Assembly: GCA_030142905.1 (NCBI GenBank)
Contig: JASJOG010000003.1
Span: 5,859,501 to 5,923,500, forward strand
Reading direction: 5' to 3'
DNA: 64,000 bases
From: Heliopora coerulea
Lineage: Eukaryota; Cnidaria; Anthozoa; Scleralcyonacea; Helioporidae
In this document: positions 55,101 to 59,855 of the stretch, one piece after another
How positions within the stretch are numbered: the first letter of the stretch is position 1
Layout: each line of letters opens with the position of its first letter
Program-made: the position numbers and the translations under genes
The notes under the pieces: model-generated
Databases searched by the model: none
What the model saw: only the letters and a program-made list of their open reading frames with translations
What the model was told of the DNA's origin: nothing

Positions 55101-57756
55101 AATTACGTGCAATTACATGCAGATTGCATTCTAAACAAAGAATTCCAACGTTTCGAGCTAAGACCCTTCGTCAGAGAAAGAAACGTGTTCTGAAATAGGA
55201 ATGGCAACTAGACCAGGTACTATATGAAAAGGATTCACGTGATCACAACTACTTTTTGTAACAAAACCTGGTCTAGTTGCCATTGCTATTTCAGAACACG
55301 GTTCTTCCTCTGACGAAGGGCCTTTGCTCGAAACGTTAGAATTGTTTGAGATCAGTCACAACAGTTACCAAATTTTGAAATTTTTACCTAAATTAACACT
55401 GTCTACGCAGTATTCGATTTTTATATCATCGCCCACGTCCTAAACAGCTGCATCGCTGGAACATAGAAAATGCGACCATAGATCGTACATAGTTTGACGC
55501 TACTCTGGCTTAAAAAGTTTTGAAAGTAACATGAGAAGTTGTTATGCAACACCCAACGTTGCGAACCTTCGATCTAGTGTCGTAGTTACGGTTGATCACT
55601 GTGAGATGACATCCCCAATTTTGTACCCACTCAAAATCCACTCGTTACTTTGTCCAATAACATTAATTAAGACATAAATAGGGCCACGTTCATAACGATT
55701 CGGCGGGGCGTGAGTGCTACTGGTGTATCATGCCTCCAGACGTGTTCGACAGTGCCGCAGATTGGTTGTTATAGTTTTGGGATCTTCCAACGCAATCGTG
55801 TCGTTGGTTTGAAAACAGCTACCTTAGGTAAATTTGAATTCGCGGTGTATTATTTTTCACATGTCCCTAAATTCGCGCCGAAAAGTTTTATATTTTCTCG
55901 CAGTTTTAAATTCGCGCATTCTAACCACCAGTAAACTAAGCAAACTTTAAAACAATTGAAGAAAAGAGAACTTTTTATCAGTACATAACTTTCATTTTAA
56001 GTACAGAACAAAAATAACAGATATACAAATCATAAATCATGGAGTCTGTTTTGATTTTCTTTCCAAGCATTTTCTTACAAACCTACAAAAAATGGGTCCT
56101 CGTATTGTCGTGCTTTGGAAAGAAAATCGCTGATTCCAGCTCTCTTCCATCCTTTGATGTTTTGCATACGATCATAAAAAGATGTCGGCCACTTTGCTTG
56201 CAAGGGTTTGAGCATGCTTATCTTTAAAGGCTATCTTTAAATCTAATCTGTTTCTGATACCGCACATTTGAGCTTGTCTTGCAAGTTCAGAAAAATTATC
56301 TCGTTGATAATTAGGTACTGTACATGATGGATGTTTCGAGTAAAGTGGTGGAAAGTGAATGTATGAGTTGTAGTAGAATGACTAACTATCGATATTTGAA
56401 ATGCAGTAGCTTTGTTTGCAACCGAAGTCTAGACTGCTCAATATTTGTGGACGAAAGTTACCCTGGATGGAAAGCTGGTAAATGTGTGGCTTTGTGCAAA
56501 AATTGCGACTCAACCGAAGTGTACGCCACAAGTGATGAGGAAGATAAAGATATGGACATCCCCGAAGAAAACGATTCTAAAGTGGATGGAGATGACGGCC
56601 GTAAGCAGTCGGTGATTAAGTGTGCTTCTCCTGGGTTCTACCAATACAGGAAATTTTGGAAGCCGAAATTGGGACAAACACTACAAATTATGTGTGAGAG
56701 CAAAAATGTGCATGACCCTTATGCAATGACTTTAGTTGTTAAATCAAAAGGGAAAATTACTGGATCATGCGTCGCCGGACATTTGCCAAGAGAAATAAGT
56801 CGCTTCTGCACGTTTTATCTCGACTACGGAGGCAAGCTGGAGAGCACAGTTGTCTGTACATCATTTCGGAGGTCGCCAATACCACAAGGTGGTTTAAAAA
56901 TGCCAATCAATCTGAAGATTTTACAATCAGATGCGCCGGATAGAGTGTTCAATATAATGAAGGAAAAGGTGGAAACGTACTACACCGACATCATCCACAC
57001 TGACAAGGATTTTAGCGACATTGAACTGTAAACAACTGAATTTCTTAACTTTTAACTCATTGTTTATAATCACCAGCAACTGCTTTTGTATATTTTCTGT
57101 TCATTTTGTATAGTTTATCGGATCCTTATTATGATTTAATCTCTTTAATCACAATTTCACGAGTACAAAAGCTTAATTTAGCTTTTATTGATAACTTTTT
57201 TCGCGCAGTACTTAAATTCGCGCACTTAGAGGCGCGCGAAAAATAATACACCGCGAATTTAATTACAGCTAAGGTACTTGATATTCTTTTAAAGAGTGGC
57301 AATAGCGTCCATTAAGAGGTTAATTGATTCCGTAACTCCTTGAATATACAGAATAATTGTAAAACTCCATCGCTAAATTGTCATTCTCAGTGGGAATTTT
57401 ATATGGGAAAAACATTTTTACTTCAAGAATAAAGAAAGTCACCTTAAGAGGACAAAAGTTCAGCCAATTTTTATATGTAATCATTTAATAAAAACCACGG
57501 TGTGAGGTGTTTTCATACTACTAGAGATTATTATTATTATTATTATCGTAAAATTTTCCTAGACGGTATTGGTGATTTTGCATTTCATGTGTGATTATAT
57601 TTGTTGGGGTTGATGTTTCTCAAGTTGATTTTTCAAGCATCTCTCTAAATTTTATGATGGGAAAGGCGTTGTGGACTTTTCTTAATGTATTTGTCTGTTT
57701 CTCATATTTCTTTTTCAGAAAATATCTCCAATATGTCTGACGACTTGGTCGGTTAA
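26374..57756 (+). CDS. INF2: INF2-like (inverted) formin gene, whole coding span from exon 1C
   Basis: Fifteen exons with GT-AG junctions and consistent phase give 949 residues before a tentative last exon. Residues 1-297 are the GBD/DID-FH3 armadillo region, with [10 protein letters not shown] and the shared [22 protein letters not shown]1 is about 397-483, with six or so long proline tracts for profilin-actin. FH2 is about 515-875: it starts [11 protein letters not shown] (the conserved Ile is about residue 523), and GNFLNG plus [11 protein letters not shown] supply the Lys (about 727) that corresponds to the actin-contacting lysine of formins. A basic tail follows, with [20 protein letters not shown] (about 912-931) resembling the WH2/DAD motif of INF2. 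Known INF2 proteins nucleate and sever actin filaments and are autoinhibited by DID-DAD contact. The order of segments and the exon 2-5 sequence favour INF2 over FHDC1 or diaphanous formins. No frame damage seen. Confidence 0.88.
26816..27856 (+). other. Intron 1 (from exon 1C) with one MITE
   Basis: 1041-bp intron, donor GTTGAT, acceptor TGCTCTTAG. It contains the inverted-repeat element at 27285-27668; the remainder shows nothing. Confidence 0.7.
27285..27668. mobile_element. MITE with GGCTCCGTCCACACG-type ends
   Basis: The left end (GAGCCCCGTCCACATGTATA) mirrors the right end (CGTGTGGACGGAGCC), and complementarity extends through AAGTTTTTGTATGAAAACGC. Inside, GAAAACG-type motifs are repeated in both orientations. 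The several overlapping ORFs are accidental. Confidence 0.75.
27857..27972 (+). CDS. INF2: INF2-like formin exon 2 (common to all first exons)
   Basis: 116 bp, enters in phase 1 and leaves in phase 0 (donor GTAAAT). With the split glycine or alanine codon it encodes [20 protein letters not shown] followed by [19 protein letters not shown], the FH3/DID armadillo segment highly conserved in INF2. It is the first shared exon downstream of 1A, 1B and 1C. Confidence 0.9.
28615..28996. mobile_element. MITE with TTAA target duplication
   Basis: The ends GGCTCTGGCCAAACGAATGC and, inverted, GCCCTGGCCAAACGAATGC flank 382 bp, with TTAA at 28611-28614 and 28997-29000. TTAA duplication is typical of piggyBac and Kolobok transposons. 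The interior contains many short CAACAT/ATGTTG repeats in both orientations, so the element folds extensively. No transposase. Confidence 0.8.
29074..29352. mobile_element. Short MITE with CCTGGTTTGCAC ends
   Basis: AAAACCTGGTTTGCAC at the left mirrors GTGTAAACCAGGCTTAA at the right. The interior has iterated ATGCTTATGCTT. No coding content. Confidence 0.6.
30078..30195. repeat. Interrupted (TA)n microsatellite in intron 2
   Basis: TA dinucleotides with regular CTA interruptions, ending shortly before the acceptor of exon 3. The Tyr-Ile repeats in ORFs here are artefacts. Confidence 0.95.
30223..30382 (+). CDS. INF2: INF2-like formin exon 3 (FH3)
   Basis: 160 bp, phase 0 in, phase 1 out, donor GTAAGT. 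Encodes [20 protein letters not shown] and then [20 protein letters not shown] through RIRNEFVG, the FH3 segment including the conserved L/IRNEFxG that continues as GLQLLD in exon 4. Confidence 0.9.
32248..33226. mobile_element. Diverged long-inverted-repeat element, related to 45802-46480
   Basis: The left side (GGAAGGCTGAC, then AAAAAGCGAAGGCAAACATG and GGCAGACATGGGG) is loosely mirrored by the right side (CCCTCATGTCTGCCACATTG, GGCTTCAATTTTTTGATTGG). The same consensus, sequence like AAAAGTGAAGCCAAAATGGC followed by GACGTCAGTTTCAG, forms the arms of the younger element in intron 10. It is old and eroded; the ends are approximate. Confidence 0.45.
33507..34072. mobile_element. hAT-type MITE, degenerate target duplication
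   Basis: Starts CAGTGGCGCAACTAGG and ends CAATTGGGCCACTG-like sequence (inverted CAGTGGCCCAATTACAGG). The flanks CATCGGTT and CATTGTTG are only partly alike, consistent with an aged 8-bp duplication. Confidence 0.62.
35147..35180 (+). CDS. INF2: INF2-like formin exon 4 (34 bp)
   Basis: Very short exon, phase 1 in, phase 2 out, between TTTGTGTTTTGCAG and GTAAGT. Encodes [12 protein letters not shown], completing the EFVGLQLLD motif of formin FH3. Confidence 0.88.
35473..35611 (+). CDS. INF2: INF2-like formin exon 5 (FH3)
   Basis: 139 bp, phase 2 in, phase 0 out, donor GTAAAC. Encodes [20 protein letters not shown], then [20 protein letters not shown] and HALLKQ, matching the acidic FH3 segment of INF2 in which the LxxQLxxFE motif is followed by a Glu/Asp-rich stretch. 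Confidence 0.9.
36126..36959 (+). CDS. INF2: INF2-like formin exon 6 (end of FH3, FH1, start of FH2)
   Basis: 834 bp, phase 0 at both ends, acceptor TCTCAATTTCTAG, donor GTAACC. It begins [20 protein letters not shown], then a helical linker, then FH1 with proline tracts of 13, 7, 6, 6 and 8 residues separated by short linkers. The exon closes with the FH2 opening [15 protein letters not shown] and [11 protein letters not shown], then a lysine-rich linker. Long proline runs vary easily in length by slippage. An ORF in the next frame over the same bases (36298-36780) is a shadow. Confidence 0.92.
36960..37759 (+). other. Intron 6
   Basis: 800 bp. It contains a degenerate (TCTG)n/(TCCG)n stretch at about 37195-37460 (TTCGTTCGTTCG, GTCCGTCCGTCCG) and otherwise nothing. 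Confidence 0.6.
37760..37821 (+). CDS. INF2: INF2-like formin exon 7 (FH2, 62 bp)
   Basis: Short exon, phase 0 in, phase 2 out, acceptor TTGTTGATTTAG, donor GTATGT. Encodes [20 protein letters not shown] plus part of Met, the INF2 version of the FH2 motif L-D-x-K-x-x-x-N-x-x-I-F-L. Without it exons 6 and 8 would be out of phase. Confidence 0.88.
37918..38020 (+). CDS. INF2: INF2-like formin exon 8 (FH2)
   Basis: 103 bp, phase 2 in, phase 0 out, donor GTAAGA. Encodes [20 protein letters not shown] then [14 protein letters not shown], the FH2 knob segment that ends with the LxxLLxxxP motif. Confidence 0.9.
38367..38553 (+). CDS. INF2: INF2-like formin exon 9 (FH2)
   Basis: 187 bp, phase 0 in, phase 1 out, donor GTAAAC. 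Encodes [40 protein letters not shown] and [20 protein letters not shown], matching the FH2 linker-to-knob core (L..A..F....I......R......). Confidence 0.9.
38554..40140 (+). other. Intron 9 with a foldback MITE
   Basis: Holds the MITE at 38846-39294 and unremarkable sequence. ORFs of 60-70 codons here lack features. Confidence 0.6.
38846..39294. mobile_element. Foldback MITE, self-complementary along its whole length
   Basis: The ends TTGTTCGAAGCACGATTAGC and its inverted partner (GTTGTTCCAAGCACGAGTAGC-like) continue inward through TAATC(C/T)AGGATTACC, TTTTGTATACACC and AGCAGCATGATCGGAAAGTT to a centre near 39065. The inverted repeat covers almost all 449 bp. No protein coding. Confidence 0.8.
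40141..40211 (+). CDS. INF2: INF2-like formin exon 10 (FH2)
   Basis: 71 bp, phase 1 in, phase 0 out, acceptor TCTTTTTCTAG, donor GTAAGC. Encodes [20 protein letters not shown] then FLNG; GNFLN is the best conserved FH2 motif and continues in exon 11. Confidence 0.92.
40299..41385. repeat. Two copies of a repeat beginning TATAACATAGAT...ACAACGCCGCTTCTGAT
   Basis: A segment at 40299-40395 (CAACGCCGCTTCTGAT, CATGCGTGCTCC, TCGATGGAGCACGGGAAAAA) is repeated at about 41298-41385. The first copy continues for a kilobase and ends in the palindrome at 41115-41283. The second is cut off by a CATA-rich microsatellite. Confidence 0.65.
41115..41283. repeat. Large hairpin, about 60-bp arms
   Basis: TCATGATTTGGCGTGCTCCA, TTGAGTTATGGATGCACGCG and GGAGGTTGGGAGAGCAC are followed after a spacer of roughly 50 bp by their almost exact inverse. 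It closes the repeat unit starting at 40299, so it is likely the terminal structure of a mobile element. Confidence 0.85.
41698..41735 (+). other. Penelope-type tail with hammerhead-like core
   Basis: CTGAAGA is followed by a perfect 6-bp stem ACCACT/AGTGGT with GAAA loop, then GAAAC and GTAGTA. CUGANGA - stem II - GAAA is the hammerhead catalytic core, and Penelope-like elements are known to carry minimal hammerheads in their terminal repeats. Stem I pairing is not evident here, so activity is doubtful. Confidence 0.45.
41789..42305. mobile_element. MITE with CCGTAAAATTCCGGTTATAA ends and TA duplication
   Basis: Left CCGTAAAATTCCGGTTATAA mirrors right TTATAACCGGGATTTTACGG, with TA at 41787-41788 and 42306-42307. 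Inside each end the motif TTATAAGCCC(C) is repeated at 10-25-bp spacing (at least eight copies), probably subterminal transposase-binding repeats. No transposase. Confidence 0.82.
42369..42862 (+). repeat. Dispersed GGTCTGTACG repeat, copy 1
   Basis: About 490 bp starting GTTAACCGAGTGTG and rich in GGTCTGTACG/CGTACAGACC motifs, ending CAGCCATATGAT. Further copies lie at 43184-43480 (partial, same strand) and 43695-44133 (inverted). All three are bordered by microsatellite. Confidence 0.8.
42940..43172. repeat. Compound microsatellite
   Basis: Successive tracts of GCAT, CATA, CTAT, GATC and TA. Encoded Tyr-Ile-Ser-Asp repeats in all frames are artefacts. Confidence 0.97.
43184..43480 (+). repeat. 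Dispersed GGTCTGTACG repeat, copy 2 (truncated)
   Basis: Matches the first 300 bp of copy 1, then diverges into a Penelope-type tail on the opposite strand (43567-43614). Confidence 0.75.
43567..43614 (-). other. Penelope-type tail motif (reverse)
   Basis: The minus strand reads GTCTGAAGATGATTTTG, a short loop, AAAATCGAAATATC: CTGAAGA, a 6-bp stem and GAAA, with one extra base before the stem. This is typical of the ends of Penelope-like elements; ribozyme activity is uncertain. Confidence 0.45.
43695..44133 (-). repeat. Dispersed GGTCTGTACG repeat, copy 3 (inverted)
   Basis: Inverted relative to copy 1: begins with the inverse of the GAGCTCAGCCATAT end and finishes with the inverse of the GTTAACCGAGTG start. 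With copies 1 and 2 it could form a large inverted structure across the microsatellite. Confidence 0.8.
44355..45097. mobile_element. hAT-type MITE inside the Penelope-like element
   Basis: Starts CAGGGACGGAGATATAGGGG and ends with inverted CTGTCTCCGCCC. The flanks TTCTCAAC and TTTTCAAC form a 7/8 duplication. Joining the flanks reconnects the Penelope reading frame, which supports the boundaries. A long poly-C run lies near the right end. Confidence 0.65.
45802..46480. mobile_element. MULE-like element, about 130-bp inverted ends, 10-bp duplication
   Basis: The left arm starts TGAACTCAATTTCCATATCT and continues AATGCTAACT, AAAAGTGAAGCCAAAATGGC and GACGTCAGTTTCAG; the right arm (about 46350-46480) is the inverse. 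The exact duplication ATTATACCAG lies at 45792-45801 and 46481-46490. Long inverted ends with 9-11-bp duplications fit the Mutator-like group. No transposase inside. Inserted in the Penelope-like remnant. Confidence 0.78.
47230..48200 (+). pseudogene. Second Penelope-like element fragment (reverse transcriptase)
   Basis: [20 protein letters not shown] matches the conserved Penelope-type motif with the first catalytic Asp. A second frame gives [32 protein letters not shown] (catalytic box altered, one Asp lost to Glu-Val), then [20 protein letters not shown] and [10 protein letters not shown]. The GIY-YIG domain is absent. At about 48158-48198 follows TTGATAAAGGGG, AACCTCGAAACGTCG, the usual 3' tail of this group. 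Frame breaks at about 47430 and 47600-47770 make it a pseudogene. Confidence 0.75.
48645..48752 (+). CDS. INF2: INF2-like formin exon 11 (FH2 core)
   Basis: 108 bp, phase 0 both ends, donor GTTGGT. Encodes [20 protein letters not shown] then [16 protein letters not shown]. It includes the FH2 lysine in the AFKI motif and the DTKA...NLMHFL motif. Confidence 0.93.
48889..49540. repeat. Dispersed repeat with internal hairpin ends, copy 1
   Basis: Contains AGAAATCGGAGGAAGA and its inverse TCTTCCTCCGATTTCTAG, and shares about 240 bp almost identically with 62690-62980 (TACAGCTGAATTTTTCCAAC, CTGGATTTTCGCCT, AAAAAACTCGGCTTCGCC). It is interrupted at 49115-49475 by a LINE fragment that copy 2 lacks. 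Confidence 0.75.
49115..49475 (-). pseudogene. LINE 3' end (CR1/L2/Jockey-like), 5' truncated
   Basis: The minus strand reads [20 protein letters not shown] then [20 protein letters not shown] and stop. This is the typical last 40 residues of non-LTR reverse transcriptase ORFs (W-N-x-L-P ... FK). A 3' UTR ending in an AAT repeat follows. GAACT on both sides may be the target duplication; copy 2 of the host repeat is the empty site. Confidence 0.65.
49746..49816 (+). CDS. INF2: INF2-like formin exon 12 (FH2)
   Basis: 71 bp, phase 0 in, phase 2 out, donor GTGAGA, acceptor TGATTTTTTAG. Encodes [20 protein letters not shown] then MASK, the FH2 segment with the conserved E...L.F...L..L..A. Confidence 0.87.
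49817..52115 (+). other. Intron 12 with a Tc1 element
   Basis: 2.3 kb, mostly the Tc1 remnant at 50103-51487; the rest has no feature. Confidence 0.65.
50103..51487 (+). pseudogene. Tc1-family transposon with decayed DD34E transposase
   Basis: Inverted ends CACTGGTCGTCAAAAAGAAT and its mirror, flanked by TA (50101-50102, 51488-51489). The transposase is spread over several frames: a helix-turn-helix [20 protein letters not shown], then [10 protein letters not shown] (the first catalytic Asp is Asn), [22 protein letters not shown] (second Asp present) and [11 protein letters not shown] (Glu present). The Asp-to-Glu spacing is 34, as in Tc1 proper. Frameshifts and the Asp-to-Asn change mean it is dead. 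It is oriented with the host gene. Confidence 0.85.
52116..52236 (+). CDS. INF2: INF2-like formin exon 13 (FH2)
   Basis: 121 bp, phase 2 in, phase 0 out, donor GTATAT. Encodes [20 protein letters not shown] then [20 protein letters not shown], part of the FH2 coiled-coil and post region. Confidence 0.87.
52795..53537. mobile_element. hAT-type MITE with exact 8-bp duplication
   Basis: Starts CATGGCCGCCGAGAGG and ends CCCGGCGGCCCTG; GTTGTAAC occurs at 52787-52794 and 53538-53545. GGGGCCCGGGGCAA is present near both ends, as in other hAT-type MITEs here. Lies in intron 13. Interior without transposase. Confidence 0.85.
53638..53802 (+). CDS. INF2: INF2-like formin exon 14 (end of FH2)
   Basis: 165 bp, phase 0 both ends, acceptor TACTTTCCAG, donor GTAAAT. 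Encodes [40 protein letters not shown] and [15 protein letters not shown]. It includes the FH2 end motif YLCED...[11 protein letters not shown]. Confidence 0.92.
54136..54370 (+). CDS. INF2: INF2-like formin exon 15 (basic tail, WH2/DAD-like motif)
   Basis: 235 bp, phase 0 in, phase 1 out, donor GTAAGA. A lysine/glutamate-rich helix ([20 protein letters not shown]) precedes [20 protein letters not shown]. Pattern L-L-x-x-I-R-x-G-F-x-L-(K/R) fits the WH2-type DAD of INF2, which binds actin monomers and the N-terminal DID. The ORF reads into the intron and hits the left terminus of a transposon (CAGGGACGGATCCAGG near 54380), so the true end must be spliced on. Confidence 0.88.
55141..55343. repeat. 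Inverted pair of Penelope-type tails, 78-bp arms
   Basis: Left arm 55141-55218 and right arm 55266-55343 are inverse copies with a few mismatches. Each contains, outward-facing, CTCTGACGAAGGG, a short stem-loop and CTCGAAACGTT, the sequence typical of Penelope-like terminal repeats and resembling a hammerhead core (CUGANGA ... GAAAC, GUU). No reverse transcriptase lies nearby. Confidence 0.65.
55822..57274. mobile_element. Inverted-repeat transposon carrying a HIRAN ORF, TA duplication
   Basis: Ends CCTTAGGTAAATTTGAATTC and, inverted, CCTTAGCTGTAATTAAATTC. Both continue GCGGTGTATTATTTTTC, giving about 37-bp imperfect terminal repeats between TA dinucleotides (55820-55821 and 57275-57276). 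AAATTCGCG is repeated two or three times just inside each end in facing orientation, like subterminal binding sites. The only long ORF is the HIRAN protein at 56324-57031; no transposase is present. Superfamily not recognised. Confidence 0.78.
56324..57031 (+). CDS. Zinc-ribbon-like plus HIRAN-domain protein in a transposon (235 aa)
   Basis: An intact 235-codon ORF. Residues about 14-65 hold paired cysteines (CMSC...C..FVC..SLDC...C..LCKNC), which suggests zinc binding. An acidic linker follows ([12 protein letters not shown]). Residues about 100-200 resemble the HIRAN domain: [40 protein letters not shown], then [20 protein letters not shown] and [17 protein letters not shown] domains are known from SNF2-type helicases such as HLTF, where they bind 3' DNA ends. 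Stand-alone versions of this kind seem frequent in cnidarian genomes, by my recollection only. Possible role in DNA-end handling during transposition is inference. Confidence 0.7.
   Translation: MMDVSSKVVESECMSCSRMTNYRYLKCSSFVCNRSLDCSIFVDESYPGWKAGKCVALCKNCDSTEVYATSDEEDKDMDIPEENDSKVDGDDGRKQSVIKCASPGFYQYRKFWKPKLGQTLQIMCESKNVHDPYAMTLVVKSKGKITGSCVAGHLPREISRFCTFYLDYGGKLESTVVCTSFRRSPIPQGGLKMPINLKILQSDAPDRVFNIMKEKVETYYTDIIHTDKDFSDIEL
57719..57756 (+). CDS. INF2: Tentative terminal exon of the INF2-like formin
   Basis: After a strong polypyrimidine acceptor (TTTCTTTTTCAG) a phase-1 entry gives [12 protein letters not shown] and TAA. This fits the phase of exon 15, but 12 codons carry no recognisable signature. 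Other acceptors are possible, so this is a guess that rests on phase and acceptor strength only. Confidence 0.3.
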
Positions 57757-59440
57757 TGAATTTAACTTTTGACGAGTCCAGCGATTGTTTGTCGACATTA
57801 ATCTGCATTCGCCGTGCCGCCTTTGTTGATCGAAGATGACGGCATCCATTGTCAATGGTGATCAAGCGCACTGTCCGCCTAAACACTACACACAGTTCGA
57901 AATATCCAATTAAAGTATGCAATGTAATTAATCACGAAATGGTATCACGCACATGTATTATATATTTTCGTTCGACTTGTGACATTTTTGCAATATTCTT
58001 ATCAAGATTTTCAATTTTCGATGTCTATTGTCATTCAGTAACCAATTTATACTTACTGATTTAGCTCTACCCAACGCTTCAGAAAGGTTATTTGGTTATT
58101 GTTTATTCAGAGCTAATGTTATGAAGATAAAGTTTCCTTGCTGAACTGTGATTTTCCAATTTAACTTAAAAGTGGTTGATTTTAGTGTTTATTTTATCTC
58201 GTGCAGCATGTTGTTTAGGCGGCATATTACTCAATGGACCTTCACTTTTCTCTCGAACGAGGCTGGTTCCTAGCATTACAATTCCGCTCTACGCTACTGA
58301 CGTGTTGGCAGTTAATAGTCAGTTGTTGCGATTATTCTCGCGAAAAATAAGGTGATTTTTTCGACCTTCAAATAGGGAAATTATAAAGGAGGCTTGGATT
58401 TGGTCCCCTGGTTTAGCTCCCCCTGTCTGGATATTCCTGGCGCCATCCCTGAAACTGGTATTCGGTAAGAAAAAAGCATAGAATAAAATCTGGGGAATAT
58501 GGTCATTTTAACATGGCGCCGCGAATGATACATAGATATAAAAGTATATATAGATTTGGGAAGTTATTTGCCATTATAATCCCATTATAATCTCGGCGTG
58601 TGATGGTCAACTCTCAACATAAGATTCTGAACTTTGCTTTGTCGACTCTCGGCGAACATCCAAGTTCGCTGATTCAGGGGCCCATTTACACGAGCCCGGT
58701 TGGCGCCCAACCCAGGTTAGCTTGCCAACCCGGGTCAACTCAAAGCTGTAGTTTATGTTGTCCGTCTGCTGGAAGCATGGCAAGTTCGAACATTCACAAA
58801 GAAAAACCTTGTTTAGGTCTGTGGTCGAGCGCAAAGGTCGAATACTTCATTGTCTGTCTCGAAGACTACAAATCTGAGATGGATAATACAAACGGCGACT
58901 TCTTTTCGGACGCGATTGGCGCTGTTTTCTCGCATATGCAAACGTATGGCGATTAAATCTGGTTGAATTACCAAACAAATGACAGGAATTGAAGAGGCCA
59001 AAAGAACGACATGTTTACGGCCTCTTTCAGAATGACTCGGGTCAGTTTGGGTTGAACAAAGCTGACCCAGGTTGGCAAAACATGTCTCAAATAACAACCA
59101 GCCCGGGTTCATGTAAACAAGAAAAAAGAAAAACCACGGATGGTGGTGAGCTGACCCAGGTTGGAAGTCATCCCCGGGCTCGTTTAAACAGCCCCTCAGG
59201 ATTGGGATCTCGCCATTATGTATTCCATTGATTACCCACACCCTTTCAAGCATCGAGTACTAAAAGAACCAAATGGGAACAGTTTTGTGCAACATGTTTG
59301 CGCAGTTTTGTTACTTTATTTGGCCAGTTGCCCTAGTACGTGAGGGTCAGTTTATGACGTCAATTTATTCTTTGATCACTCATAGCAGACCACCACAAAC
59401 CTCTTACGCATCACGGGAGTAGTTGAGTAGTTTTATTATA
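57757..59440. other. Gap between the formin and the next first exon, with one MITE
   Basis: Probable 3' UTR and flank, then the MITE at 58676-59196. Near 58430-58452 TTCCTGGCGCCATCCCTG looks like an orphan right terminus of a transposon. No other gene. Confidence 0.45.
58676..59196. mobile_element. MITE with AGGGGCC/GCCCCT ends
   Basis: Left AGGGGCCCATTTACACGAGC then CCGG mirrors right GGGCTCGTTTAAACAGCCCC. Complementary CCAACCCGGGTCA/TGACCCAGGTTGG motifs lie inside. ORFs over the region on both strands are by-products of its GC-rich inverted repeats. No clear duplication. Confidence 0.65.
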
Positions 59441-59855
59441 ATGTCAAAAGTAAGCAACTCGTCGGCCAGATGGAAGAAAATCAAGGAAAGCCTGAATTAT
59501 TTAAAGGATAAGTTAAGAGTTGAAGCTGATGGAGAAGTTAGCTCTGCTTTGTCAGTTAATATCACGGCAGAGCTTTGTGTCCGATTAATTGCTTCGCCTT
59601 CAGTATACAACTATGCTGGAATAAAATCAACTATAGAAAATGCCAATGCTGAATGGATGAAGGAATTCTTCGACCTTGAAGGTCTTGACGTTCTCCTTAA
59701 CGCTTTATTACGACTAAGCTCCAAGGAGGAAGGACACTTTGTGGACGCATTATTGCAGATCCAGTGCGTGTCTTGCATAAAAGCTGTCATGAATTCGCAG
59801 GTTGGAGTTCAGCAAATGATCGATAATACACAATTTGTCATTTATTTGACGAAAG
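59441..59855 (+). CDS. First coding exon of a second INF2-like formin (exon 1D), partial gene
   Basis: ATG at 59441 (MSKVSNSSARWKKIKESLNY), 415 bp, phase-1 end before a strong donor GTAAGA, exactly as exons 1A-1C. Contains AELCVRLIASPSVYNYAGIK, WMKEFFDLEGLDVLLNALLR and IQCVSCIKAVMNSQVGVQQM. Of the four it looks closest to the first exon of animal INF2. No matching exon 2 (ALDTDN-type) is found up to 64000, so the rest must lie beyond the window, or the exon is an orphan duplicate. It implies a tandem formin array. Confidence 0.75.

Larger units (their letters stand above)
54371..57718 (+). other. Putative intron 15 with inverted Penelope tails and a HIRAN element
   Basis: 3.35 kb between exon 15 and the best downstream phase-compatible acceptor. 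Contents are listed separately. If the terminal exon is wrong, part of this interval is 3' flank. Confidence 0.4.

Noticed and set aside
58600..59253. Overlapping ORFs of 75-146 codons on both strands
   Set aside because: Lie over a GC-rich inverted-repeat MITE and show no recognisable domain.
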